Below are positions 27,833 through 35,989 of a stretch of 64,000 nucleotides of DNA, one piece after another. Made by a program: the position numbers and the translations under genes. Source of the DNA: an uncultured Oscillospiraceae bacterium (lineage in GTDB: Bacteria > Bacillota > Clostridia > Oscillospirales > Oscillospiraceae). Under the pieces are notes generated by a model that saw only the letters and a program-made list of their open reading frames with translations, had not been told where the DNA came from and searched no databases. Location: NCBI GenBank assembly GCA_944385415.1, contig CALWXC010000015.1:1-64000 (forward strand), written 5' to 3'. Numbering within the stretch: the stretch's first letter is position 1; each line of letters starts with the position of its first letter.

Positions 27833-27861
27833 ATGGTATCGAAAAAATATGGCCCTGTCAA
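27833..27861 (-). promoter_or_regulatory. Putative promoter of the NSS transporter
   Basis: On the minus strand TTGACA (27856-27861), 17-bp spacer, TACCAT (27833-27838). The -35 is perfect and the -10 is weak. Confidence 0.45.
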
Positions 27862-27871
27862 GCGCTGCCGC

Positions 27872-27900
27872 TTGCCCGGGGAGGAAAACCGCAGTATAAT
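27872..27900 (+). promoter_or_regulatory. Promoter of the UvrD-like helicase gene
   Basis: TTGCCC (27872-27877), 17-bp spacer, TATAAT (27895-27900). Confidence 0.6.
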
Positions 27901-27937
27901 AAAAAGAATCCTGTAAAAGCGACCAAAGGAGCAGACT

Positions 27938-29953
27938 ATGACCTTTGCAGACTTTCGGGCGCAGCTGGCGCCGGACCTCAATGAACAGCAGGCCGCTGCC
28001 GTGGAGACCCACCGGGGGCCGGTGCTGCTGCTGGCTGTACCGGGCAGCGGCAAGACCACGGCGCTGGTCACGCGCATTGCCTGTTTGATCTATGTGTACG
28101 GCGTCCATCCGTCCAATATTTTGACCATGACCTATACGGTGGCTTCCTCCAAGGATATGCGGGAACGGTTTGCCGCCCGGTTCGGGGATGAACTGGCGGC
28201 ACAGCTGGCATTCCGCACCATTAACGGCCTGTGCCATACGGTCATCCGCCAGTATGAGCGGATGCTGGGGCGGCAGGCCTTCTCCTTGTTGGAGCCGGGC
28301 CCCCAGGCGGCGCTGCTGGGACAGCTGTGCCGGGAACAGACAGGAGAATTTGCCAACGAAAACACCGTCAAGGCGTTGCAGACGGCCATTACCTACATCA
28401 AAAATTCCATGACCGACCCGGAGGACTTCGACGACGGGGAGTTGGAAGGCGTGGAGTTTCCAGCGCTGTACCGCCGGTACAACCAGGTTTTGCGGGAACA
28501 GTGCCGTATGGACTACGACGACCAGTTGGTGTATGCCTTTCAGATTCTCAAGCGCTATCCGGCGGTGCTGGAGGTGTTCCGCACCCAGTATCCCTACATC
28601 CTGGTGGACGAGGCCCAAGATACCTCCCGCATCCAGCACGCCATTCTGGACCTGCTGGCCGGACCGGGGGGCAACCTGTTTTTAGTGGGCGACGAGGACC
28701 AATCTATCTACGGCTTCCGGGCCGCCGACCCGTCGGCGCTGGTCCACTTTGAGGACACCCATCCGGGGGCCAAAATCCTGTTTTTGGAGCAGAATTACCG
28801 GTCTTTGCCCGACTTGGTCCGGGTGGCCAACCGGTTTATTGCCCAGAATAAAAGCCGCCGGGAAAAGAATATGGCGGCGGTCCGGGACGGCGGCGCCATC
28901 CTCAAGGCCATCACTGTGGCCGACCGGGACAGCCAGTACGCGCCGCTGCTGGAATTGGCGGCGGAATTGCCGTCGGATACGGCGGTGCTGTACCGGGACA
29001 ACGACAGCGCCTTGCCCCTTATCGACCGGCTGGAACGGCAGGGGCTGCCGTACCGGTGCCGTCAGGTGGATTGCGGCTTTTTTACGCACCGGATTTTAAG
29101 GGATGTGACCGACATCATCCATTTGTCCCAGGACCCGGAGGACGGGGACGCCTTTCTGCGGGTTTATTTCAAATTGGGCGCGGGCATTTCCAAACAGAAC
29201 GCCGAAGCGGCGGTGCGGGCCTGCCGCGGCACCGGAACGCTGCCCGTATCCTATCTGGCCGACAGTGATTTGGGCAGCCAGTGGATGCGCCGCCAGTGCC
29301 GCAATCTGGCGGTCCACTGGGAATCCCTGGCCACCGACGACGGCGAGACGGCCATTCGCCGCATTCAGAACGCCATGGGCTATGGCGATTATTTGACCCA
29401 GCGGGGAGCCGATACGGGTAAGCTGGATATTCTGGCGTCCTTGGGTTCGGCGGAACCATCGGCTTCGGCACTGCTCCAACGGCTGACGGTTCTGCGGGAG
29501 ATCATTCGCCAGGGCGGGGGAGAGCGGGGCCTGATTCTGTCCACCATCCATTCCAGCAAGGGCCTGGAATATGACCGGGTGATTCTGCTGGATGTGGCCG
29601 ACGGCCTGCTGCCCCGGCTGCCCAGGGAAAACCAGTCCGAGGCCCAGGCGGCAGCGGATTTGGAGGAGGAGCGGCGTCTGTTCTATGTGGCCATGACCCG
29701 TGCCAAAAACGAACTGGATGTGTTCCGGTTCCGCAGCGCCGATTTGGCGTCATCCTTTGCCGAGGAACTGTTTGCCCCCGATGACAGCCAGTATCAGGCT
29801 GGTGTGGCCGTCCACCATCTGATCTACGGCCCCGGCACCGTCACCGACCGGCAGGGCGGCATCGTCTCCGTCACCTTCACCACCGGCGAGACCCGGCGGT
29901 TCCTGCTGTCGGCGGCCTTGCAGGCCCGGCAGCTGGCGGTCCGGGCGTCGTAA
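27938..29953 (+). CDS. UvrD/PcrA-like superfamily 1A DNA helicase
   Basis: 671 residues with all SF1A motifs: the Q motif (LNEQQAAAVE), Walker A LAVPGSGKTTAL, motif II ILVDEAQDTS, motif III GDEDQSIYGFRAADP, motif IV EQNYRSLPDLV, motif V TIHSSKGLEYDRVILLDVADGLLP and motif VI EERRLFYVAMTRAKNEL. The C terminus (YGPGTVTDRQGGIVSVTF) resembles the Tudor-like tail of PcrA. A 3'-5' translocase role in repair is likely. It is shorter than PcrA, so a paralogue rather than PcrA itself is possible. Confidence 0.9.
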   Translation: MTFADFRAQLAPDLNEQQAAAVETHRGPVLLLAVPGSGKTTALVTRIACLIYVYGVHPSNILTMTYTVASSKDMRERFAARFGDELAAQLAFRTINGLCHTVIRQYERMLGRQAFSLLEPGPQAALLGQLCREQTGEFANENTVKALQTAITYIKNSMTDPEDFDDGELEGVEFPALYRRYNQVLREQCRMDYDDQLVYAFQILKRYPAVLEVFRTQYPYILVDEAQDTSRIQHAILDLLAGPGGNLFLVGDEDQSIYGFRAADPSALVHFEDTHPGAKILFLEQNYRSLPDLVRVANRFIAQNKSRREKNMAAVRDGGAILKAITVADRDSQYAPLLELAAELPSDTAVLYRDNDSALPLIDRLERQGLPYRCRQVDCGFFTHRILRDVTDIIHLSQDPEDGDAFLRVYFKLGAGISKQNAEAAVRACRGTGTLPVSYLADSDLGSQWMRRQCRNLAVHWESLATDDGETAIRRIQNAMGYGDYLTQRGADTGKLDILASLGSAEPSASALLQRLTVLREIIRQGGGERGLILSTIHSSKGLEYDRVILLDVADGLLPRLPRENQSEAQAAADLEEERRLFYVAMTRAKNELDVFRFRSADLASSFAEELFAPDDSQYQAGVAVHHLIYGPGTVTDRQGGIVSVTFTTGETRRFLLSAALQARQLAVRAS

Positions 29954-29977
29954 CCGGGAAAAAATCACGCTGGTTTC

Positions 29978-30006
29978 TTGCTATTTTTTTCATCCGTTGG
30001 TATACT
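29978..30006 (+). promoter_or_regulatory. metG promoter
   Basis: TTGCTA (29978-29983), 17-bp spacer, TATACT (30001-30006), giving a short leader without room for a T-box. Confidence 0.7.
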
Positions 30007-30039
30007 AACGGTAACTGATTTTTTGTGGAGGAATTACCT

Positions 30040-32010
30040 GTGAGTGAAGCGAACAAGGGCAAATTTTACATTACAACGCCCATCTATTATCCGTCCGACC
30101 GTCTGCACATCGGACACACCTATTGCACTGTCGCCACCGATACCATGGCCCGCTACAAGCGGATGCAGGGCTATGACGTCATGTTCCTGACCGGCACCGA
30201 CGAGCACGGACAGAAAATCGAGGACAAGGCGCGGGAGGCCGGTAAGACCCCCCAGCAGTTTGTCGATGATATTGTCACCGGTCCCCGCGGCGTGCTGGAC
30301 CTGTGGAAGCTGATGAACATTTCCAACGACCGGTTTATCCGCACCACCGACGACTATCATGTGGCCGCTATTCAGAAGATTTTCAAGAAAATGTATGAAA
30401 ACGGCGACATCTACAAGGGCAAGTACACCGGTAAGTATTGCAAGCCCTGCGAATCCTTCTGGACCGAGAGCCAGCTGGTGGACGGCAAGTGCCCCGACTG
30501 CGGCCGCGAGGTCCAGGATGCCGAGGAAGAAGCCTACTTTTTCCGGCTTTCCAAGTACGCTGATAAGATTCAGGACCTGCTGGAAAACACCGATTTTCTG
30601 GAGCCCCGGTCCCGCGTCCATGAGATGGTGAACAACTTCATCAAGCCCGGCCTGGAGGACCTGTGCGTGTCCCGTACCTCCTTCACCTGGGGCGTGCCCG
30701 TGGACTTCGACCCCGGCCATGTGGTCTATGTGTGGATTGACGCCCTGTTCAACTACACCACCGCCCTGGGTCTGTACAACGACAAGTACAACGATTACGA
30801 CAAGTTCTGGCCCGCTGACGTCCACTTTGTGGGCAAGGAGATTGTCCGGTTCCACTCTATCATCTGGCCTTCCATGCTCATGAGCATGGGCATGCCTCTG
30901 CCCAAGAAGGTCTTCGGCCACGGCTGGCTCCTGCTGGACGGCGGCAAGATGTCCAAGTCCAAGGGCAATGTGGTGGACCCCTATATTCTGGCTGAGATGT
31001 TCGGCGTGGACGCTCTGCGGTTCTTCCTGCTGCGGACGTTCCCCTTCGGTTCCGACGGCAATTTCTCCAATGAACTGCTGATTCAGACCATCAACACGGA
31101 CCTTGCCAACGACCTGGGCAACATCGTCAGCCGCACCGTGGCCATGGCCCAGAAGTATTTCGGCGGCACGCTGCCCGCCGAGCAGGTGGCCGATGACGCT
31201 TTGGACGCCAACCTCATCGAAATGGTGTCCGGTCTGCGGGACCGCTACGAGGCCCAGATGGAGAAGTACGCGTTCCAGAACGCCCTGTCCGAGGTGTTCA
31301 ACGTCATTTCCCGCGCCAACAAGTATATTGACGAGAATGCCCCCTGGGTCCTGGCCCGCGACGAGGCCAACAAGCCCAGACTGGCCCGGGTGCTGTATAA
31401 CCTGCTGGAGACCATCCGCATTTGCGGTGCGCTGCTGCTGCCCTTTATGCCCGCCACCTCAGCGGAGATCATGAAGCGCATCGGCGCCGACCGGTACGAT
31501 TGGGACAGCCTGAACCAGTACGGGCTGCTGCCTGCCGCGGCCACCGTCACCGACGGCCCCAACCTGTTCCCCCGTGTGGACATGGACAAGGCTCTGGCGG
31601 AGCTGGAGGAGGCCGAGGCCGCTGCCCGCAAAGCCGCCCTGCCCGCCCTGGAGATTGAGCCCTACGCCGAGGAGCAGGTGGATTTCGATACCTTCTGCAA
31701 GAGCGATCTCCGCGCCGTCAAGGTCAAGGACTGCCAGCCGGTGAAGAAGTCCAACAAGCTGCTGAAGTTCACCCTGGACGACGGCACCGGCACCGACCGG
31801 CAGATTCTCTCCGGCATCGCTATGTACTACAAGCCCGAGGACCTCATCGGGAAAACGCTGGTGGCAATTACCAATCTGCCCCCCAGAAAGATGATGGGCC
31901 AGGAAAGCTGCGGTATGCTGCTTTCCGCCGTCCACACCGAGCAGGGCGAGGAAAAGCTGAACCTGATTATGGTCAGCGACGCCATCCCCGCCGGCGCGAA
32001 GCTGTGCTGA
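30040..32010 (+). CDS. metG: Methionyl-tRNA synthetase
   Basis: Class I synthetase that charges tRNA-Met. The HIGH motif is LHIGHTYCT, two CxxC pairs (CKPC and CPDC) form the zinc knuckle, and the KMSKS loop is GGKMSKSKGNVVDP. The C-terminal 110 residues are an EMAPII-like tRNA-binding domain (DLRAVKVKDCQPV...). The start is GTG at 30040, 8 bases after GGAGG; 656 residues. Confidence 0.97.
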   Translation: MSEANKGKFYITTPIYYPSDRLHIGHTYCTVATDTMARYKRMQGYDVMFLTGTDEHGQKIEDKAREAGKTPQQFVDDIVTGPRGVLDLWKLMNISNDRFIRTTDDYHVAAIQKIFKKMYENGDIYKGKYTGKYCKPCESFWTESQLVDGKCPDCGREVQDAEEEAYFFRLSKYADKIQDLLENTDFLEPRSRVHEMVNNFIKPGLEDLCVSRTSFTWGVPVDFDPGHVVYVWIDALFNYTTALGLYNDKYNDYDKFWPADVHFVGKEIVRFHSIIWPSMLMSMGMPLPKKVFGHGWLLLDGGKMSKSKGNVVDPYILAEMFGVDALRFFLLRTFPFGSDGNFSNELLIQTINTDLANDLGNIVSRTVAMAQKYFGGTLPAEQVADDALDANLIEMVSGLRDRYEAQMEKYAFQNALSEVFNVISRANKYIDENAPWVLARDEANKPRLARVLYNLLETIRICGALLLPFMPATSAEIMKRIGADRYDWDSLNQYGLLPAAATVTDGPNLFPRVDMDKALAELEEAEAAARKAALPALEIEPYAEEQVDFDTFCKSDLRAVKVKDCQPVKKSNKLLKFTLDDGTGTDRQILSGIAMYYKPEDLIGKTLVAITNLPPRKMMGQESCGMLLSAVHTEQGEEKLNLIMVSDAIPAGAKLC

Positions 32011-32031
32011 GATTGTGAAATAGTGTAAAAA

Positions 32032-32061
32032 TGCCCCGGATTCCCTAGGGAATCCGGGGCA
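32032..32061. terminator. Perfect 30-bp palindrome between metG and the DUF3800 locus
   Basis: TGCCCCGGATTCCCT followed directly by its complement. The only adjacent T-run (TTTTT) is on the minus strand, so it terminates leftward transcription best, though it lies just past metG. Confidence 0.6.
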
Positions 32062-32077
32062 AAGCTATATCAATACA

Positions 32078-32230
32078 AAAAACCCAAAATACAAAGGAGC
32101 CACCTGTGCGGTAGCTCCTTTGGTATCAGGTTCGTTGCCGACGGTACGTTTCTCGGTACATAGCTTGTGGCTATTCCAGTGATTATCTCCATACAAAGCA
32201 TGAAACGCAACTGGCGTCTCCCAATCCTTC
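32078..32230 (-). ncRNA. Structured small RNA downstream of the DUF3800 gene
   Basis: About 150 bases on the minus strand, bounded by its own promoter (32237-32265) and a terminator-like hairpin (32092-32122) followed by a U-rich tract. The 12-bp hairpin has a U-G wobble on the minus strand that would be a C-A mismatch on the plus strand, which supports minus-strand transcription. Further short helices are possible (ATAGC/GCTAT, GCGTTTC/GAAACGT, GTTGC/GCAAC), suggesting a compact fold. No reading frame of note is present. From memory, RNA motifs associated with DUF3800 genes were reported in comparative screens by Weinberg and colleagues; membership here needs a covariance search. Confidence 0.7.
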
Positions 32231-32236
32231 AACCAT

Positions 32237-32265
32237 AGTATAGCATATGATATTTTTTATGTCAA
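32237..32265 (-). promoter_or_regulatory. Promoter of the small RNA
   Basis: On the minus strand TTGACA (32260-32265) is perfect, the spacer is 17 bp and the -10 is TATACT (32237-32242). It lies 9 bases past the DUF3800 stop codon. Confidence 0.8.
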
Positions 32266-32274
32266 TATGCGTAC

Positions 32275-33069
32275 CTATGGCATATATTTTACGCCAAATC
32301 GGCCAGGCTGCTGCAACAGACCGTCATAACAATGGTACTTCAAGGTACTGAGAATATTATATTTGCTTTGTGTATACCCTGCATGATCCCGAGCAAAAGC
32401 ATTGGGTACAAAATCGGCAATTTGCAATCCGGCTACATTATCGGTTTTGGGGACAAAGTCCAGACCCAACAGACGCTGTTCAGCTGTAGCGCGGGCGATA
32501 TACATGGAGCCCATCAGCTTGATATGGTAGTATCGGTCTCGTAACTTTTCATTGGCGAGTAGTTCTATGTACTCATAGATAATCCGTCCGCGGGCATTTT
32601 GCGCACAAAGGAAATGACAGTAATTTTCCAAAAGAAGCTGCATGGCTACCAGATATCGATCCGGTTTATTCCGATTTTGCACACCGTAATAGGATTGCAG
32701 GTGCTCTAGATGAATGCTGCTTCCGAGAATGGTAATGGGATTACTGACAAAGACTTTTTTTAGCTCGCTGTAAAAAAGCTTTTGCTGCTGCTTATGCCGA
32801 AACTTTTTGTATTCCGGGTAGAGTGTTTCATCCAGCCGCCCCTTATCGGCATTCAAAATGTTCATCTGATGCAGAATCACGGCTTCCGGATTTGGCAGTT
32901 CCGGCCATACGGCACGCTTCAGTTGGCACAGGCTGCGGTCTAACGGTTCAATATCGGCATCTTCTACGATAATACCAGCCATACAAAAATGCGCATTAAC
33001 GTTTTTCTTCCGTTTCGCATCAAATTGGTGGGTTTCGCTTTCGTCTAAATACAGTGTGTATTGTTTCAT
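32275..33069 (-). CDS. DUF3800 family protein
   Basis: 264 residues. The N terminus TLYLDESETHQF carries the YLDES signature of DUF3800, and the end contains AGLQIADFVPNAFARD, matching the conserved Q-[IL]-A-D motif. The acidic residues Asp8, Glu9 and the late Asp resemble an RNase H-like metal site, but that is inference. The ribosome site is weak and the start lies 17 bases after the first RHH gene, so translation may be coupled. The locus is clearly more AT-rich than its neighbours, suggesting acquisition by transfer. The small RNA follows. Confidence 0.88.
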   Translation of the reverse strand: MKQYTLYLDESETHQFDAKRKKNVNAHFCMAGIIVEDADIEPLDRSLCQLKRAVWPELPNPEAVILHQMNILNADKGRLDETLYPEYKKFRHKQQQKLFYSELKKVFVSNPITILGSSIHLEHLQSYYGVQNRNKPDRYLVAMQLLLENYCHFLCAQNARGRIIYEYIELLANEKLRDRYYHIKLMGSMYIARATAEQRLLGLDFVPKTDNVAGLQIADFVPNAFARDHAGYTQSKYNILSTLKYHCYDGLLQQPGRFGVKYMP

Positions 33070-33086
33070 AAATTTGTGCCCATATG

Positions 33087-33278
33087 TTATTCAATGGCCG
33101 TCTTTTCCAGATCAAAGGGAATTTCGCCGTGTTCCTTTTCGTAGGCGTCCACGCAAATTTGAGCCAAATGTTCCAGCTGTGCATTGAGTGAGCGATGGTT
33201 TTTCTTGGCGACTACTGTAATTTTATACAGCAATTCCGGTGAAAAGCGAATCCCGGTCTGAATCCGTTCTGATTTCAT
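33087..33278 (-). CDS. Arc-type ribbon-helix-helix protein 1
   Basis: 63 residues. The beta-strand RIQTGIRF and helix LYKITVVAKKNHRSLNAQLEHLAQ match the Arc/MetJ ribbon-helix-helix fold (S-x-N-A-Q-L core). About 40 of 63 residues equal the next paralogue, and the last 18 are identical. GAGGAAG lies 7 bases before the ATG. It probably binds DNA as a dimer and may repress its own operon. Confidence 0.85.
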   Translation of the reverse strand: MKSERIQTGIRFSPELLYKITVVAKKNHRSLNAQLEHLAQICVDAYEKEHGEIPFDLEKTAIE

Positions 33279-33301
33279 GATCTCACTTCCTCGTATAATA
33301 A

Positions 33302-33493
33302 TTACTCAATGGCCGTCTTTTCTAGGTCAAAGGGAATTTCGCCGTGTTCCTTTTCATAGTCCTTTACGCAGTTCTGCACCCAATACTCCAGCTGTGCATT
33401 AAACGAGCGGTGCTCATTCTGCGCAATCTGCGTCAACTTGTAGTGCATTTCCTCTGTCAGCCGCAGAGCGGTCTGAATTTTCCGCTGTTTCAT
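33302..33493 (-). CDS. Arc-type ribbon-helix-helix protein 2
   Basis: 63 residues, KIQTALRLTEEMHYKLTQIAQ followed by the NEHRSFNAQLEYWVQ helix. It is the first gene of the RHH2-RHH1-DUF3800 unit, 23 bases ahead of RHH1. The 3' ends of both genes are almost identical at the DNA level, indicating recent duplication or gene conversion. GGAG precedes the ATG. Confidence 0.85.
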   Translation of the reverse strand: MKQRKIQTALRLTEEMHYKLTQIAQNEHRSFNAQLEYWVQNCVKDYEKEHGEIPFDLEKTAIE

Positions 33494-33505
33494 GGTATCA
33501 CTCCG

Positions 33506-33595
33506 TTACTATTATGCTACAAGTTTAACAGTATAAAAACTTGAAATTCTACAATTAGAGTAGTATCATAATGATATCAAATTACTATTATTATG
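33506..33595. promoter_or_regulatory. Candidate operator repeats in the RHH/Xre divergent gap
   Basis: TTACTATTATG at 33506-33516 recurs as TTACTATTATTATG at 33582-33595. Between them, around 33562-33578, lies a TATCAT/ATGATA inverted element. The gap is very AT-rich and feeds both divergent genes. No near-consensus promoter can be fixed by eye. Confidence 0.45.
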
Positions 33596-33605
33596 AGGTG
33601 GTACC

Positions 33606-33860
33606 ATGGATCTGGAATTGCTTGCAATGCTGCAAATGGACCGCAATTTATCCTGCAATCTCCGCCAGCTGCGGTTGGATCACCAGATGAGCGTGGAGGA
33701 AATGGCCCGGATTATGGAGCTGCCGCCGGACGCCGTGGCCGCCATCGAGGCCGGACAGTTTTCCGACCGGCTGCGGCTGTCCCATTTGGACAACCTCTCC
33801 CGCCGGTTTCCCCACCTGACCTTTCCAGACCTGCTGCTGACTCTGCCGGAAAGCTGGTAA
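33606..33860 (+). CDS. Xre-like helix-turn-helix protein
   Basis: 84 residues with a putative helix-turn-helix LRLDHQMSVEEMARIMELPPDAVAAIEAG at residues 22-50, resembling Cro/CI-type DNA binding. GAGGTGG precedes the ATG. It is divergent from the RHH genes and 40 bases ahead of the ilv promoter. Its base composition is closer to the housekeeping genes than to the AT-rich island. Confidence 0.65.
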   Translation: MDLELLAMLQMDRNLSCNLRQLRLDHQMSVEEMARIMELPPDAVAAIEAGQFSDRLRLSHLDNLSRRFPHLTFPDLLLTLPESW

Positions 33861-33900
33861 TCCCGCGAGAAATTTTTTAAATCTTTGTCACTTTACCGTG

Positions 33901-33929
33901 TTGACAAATTCGGGAGGCGGTGCTATACT
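33901..33929 (+). promoter_or_regulatory. Promoter of the ilv-leu operon
   Basis: TTGACA (33901-33906), 17-bp spacer, TATACT (33924-33929). Confidence 0.85.
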
Positions 33930-33936
33930 GACCATG

Positions 33937-34243
33937 TTTATATCACACAAACACAAGGATATGGATGAGTAGACAGCAAGCTGCCGCAAAGAGAGACGCC
34001 GGTTGGTGGAAGGCGCCGGGCGGAACTGTTGAAACTGGCCATGGAGTGGCTGCCACGAACCGCGCATCAAGCAAAGTAGTGACAGACGGGAACTCCCGTT
34101 ACAGAGCAACGGTGTGTTGGCACCGGAGGTGCATCCCACAGGGGATGAAGAAGAGTGGTACCGCGGAAGGGTTCGCAGTTTGGAATTGCGCTTTCGTCTC
34201 TTTGGGCTGTTGTCAAAGCAGCAGCGAGACGGAGGCGCTTTTG
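33937..34243 (+). promoter_or_regulatory. T-box leader of the ilv-leu operon, probably leucine-specific
   Basis: The T-box sequence AGAGTGGTACCGCGG is at 34152-34166. Stem I shows the AGTA motif (33968-33971), GAGAGACGCC and the GGTTGGTGGAAGG apical segment. On the descending side the S-turn GAA (34031-34033) is followed by A and then CTG (34035-34037), a leucine codon. The same spacing in the ileS leader gives ATC, which supports this reading. A terminator hairpin (34188-34200 with 34226-34238) ends in TTTT. Uncharged tRNA should allow read-through into ilvB. Confidence 0.88.
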
Positions 34244-34284
34244 CTATATGTGTGTATGTTTTTCAAATGTTTGGAGGGATTTCA

Positions 34285-35985
34285 TTGGAAACGGCAAAAG
34301 GCAGGCAGATGACGGGTGCGCAGATCGTCGTGGAAACACTGATCGAGCAGGGCGTCACCGACGTTTTCGGCTACCCCGGCGGTCAGGTATTGAACCTGTA
34401 CGATGAGCTGTACAAGGCAAGCGACCGCATCAATCATGTGCTGACGGCCCACGAGCAGGGCGCTTCCCATGCGGCCGACGGCTATTCCCGCGTCACCGGC
34501 AAGGTGGGTGTTGTCATCGCCACGTCCGGCCCCGGCGCAACCAATCTGGTCACCGGCATCGCCACGGCCATGCTGGATTCCATCCCCCTGGTGGCCATCA
34601 CCGGCAACGTCCCCACCAGCCTGATTGGTCGGGACAGCTTCCAGGAGATCAACATTGCCGGCGTCACCATCCCCATCACCAAGCACAATTACTTTGTCAC
34701 CGATGTGAAGGAGCTGGCCGATACCATCCGGGAGGCGTTCCAGATTGCCAAATCCGGCCGCCCCGGTCCCGTGCTCATCGATATTCCCAAGGATGTGCAG
34801 GTGGCCGAATGTACGTATATTCCCCAGCCGGTGGTGCCCTTCGCGCCCCAGGACGAGGCCGGAGACGACCTCATTGACCGGGCGGTGGAGCTGATCAATC
34901 AGGCCCAGCGGCCCTATATCTACATCGGCGGCGGCGCGGCGGGCATCGGCATGACGAAAGAGATCATGGCCATGGCCGAAAAAATCGACGGCTATATTGG
35001 ATGCAGTTTTATGGGTCTGTCGGCCCTGGCCAACAGCTACGACCGCTTTTTGGGCATGCAGGGCATGCACGGTCACTATGCTTCTTCCATGGCCAACAAT
35101 GAAGCCGACTTGATTCTTGGCGTTGGTGTCCGGTTCAGCGACCGGGCCACGGGCAACACCGCCAAATACGCCCGCAACGCGAAAATCATTCAGCTGGACA
35201 CGGACCTGGCGGAGATCAACAAGAACATTCCCGTGGAATTGGGTATCATCGGTGAAATTCAATCCTCCTTCAACCGCATTCTGGAGCGCTGCGCCAAGAA
35301 GGAGCGTCCCGCATGGCGGCAGCAGGTGGAAGCCCTCAAGGCCGAGGAGCGGCGCATTGCCGACGAGGCCGAGCGGGTGGCCGGTGATGCCATGACCCCC
35401 AGAAAGATTTTTGACGTCATCAACGAGATCAAAGATGACGACACCATCATTGCCACCGACGTGGGCCAGCACCAGATGTGGACAGCCCAGTATGTGGACT
35501 TCGGCCGGACCCGGCGCTTCGCTTCCAGCGGCGGCCTGGGTACCATGGGTTATGGTCTGGGCGCGGCCATCGGTGCGCAGATCGCCACCGGTGACCGGAC
35601 GGTGCTGATTACTGGTGACGGCAGCTTTGGCATGAATCTCAACGAACTGGCCACGGCGGTTTCCTATAACACCCCCATTGTCATCGTCCTGATGAATAAC
35701 GGCGTCCTCGGTATGGTCCGTCAATGGCAGACACTGTTCTACGGCCAGCGGTATTCCAACACGGTATTGAACCGCAAGACCGATTTTGTCAAGCTGGCCG
35801 AGGCCTTCGGGGCCAAGGGCGCGAGAGCGACCAACATCGACGAGTTCCGGGCCGCCTTCACCGAGGCCATGGCCCACGACGGCCCCACGGTCATCGATAC
35901 CCTCATCGATATGGACGAATTTGTGCTGCCCATGCTGCCCCCCGGCGGCTCCATCGATGACATGATCACCACCAAAGGAGGTTAA
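34285..35985 (+). CDS. ilvB: Acetolactate synthase large (catalytic) subunit
   Basis: ThDP-dependent enzyme that makes acetolactate or acetohydroxybutyrate from pyruvate. The catalytic Glu lies in LTAHEQGASHAADGYSR, and the ThDP-binding motif is TGDGSFGMNLNELATAV...MNN. I chose the TTG at 34285, 6 bases after GGAGGG, giving 566 residues; ATG at 34309 is a weaker alternative. It is the first gene of the operon. Confidence 0.95.
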   Translation: METAKGRQMTGAQIVVETLIEQGVTDVFGYPGGQVLNLYDELYKASDRINHVLTAHEQGASHAADGYSRVTGKVGVVIATSGPGATNLVTGIATAMLDSIPLVAITGNVPTSLIGRDSFQEINIAGVTIPITKHNYFVTDVKELADTIREAFQIAKSGRPGPVLIDIPKDVQVAECTYIPQPVVPFAPQDEAGDDLIDRAVELINQAQRPYIYIGGGAAGIGMTKEIMAMAEKIDGYIGCSFMGLSALANSYDRFLGMQGMHGHYASSMANNEADLILGVGVRFSDRATGNTAKYARNAKIIQLDTDLAEINKNIPVELGIIGEIQSSFNRILERCAKKERPAWRQQVEALKAEERRIADEAERVAGDAMTPRKIFDVINEIKDDDTIIATDVGQHQMWTAQYVDFGRTRRFASSGGLGTMGYGLGAAIGAQIATGDRTVLITGDGSFGMNLNELATAVSYNTPIVIVLMNNGVLGMVRQWQTLFYGQRYSNTVLNRKTDFVKLAEAFGAKGARATNIDEFRAAFTEAMAHDGPTVIDTLIDMDEFVLPMLPPGGSIDDMITTKGG

Positions 35986-35989
35986 CGCC

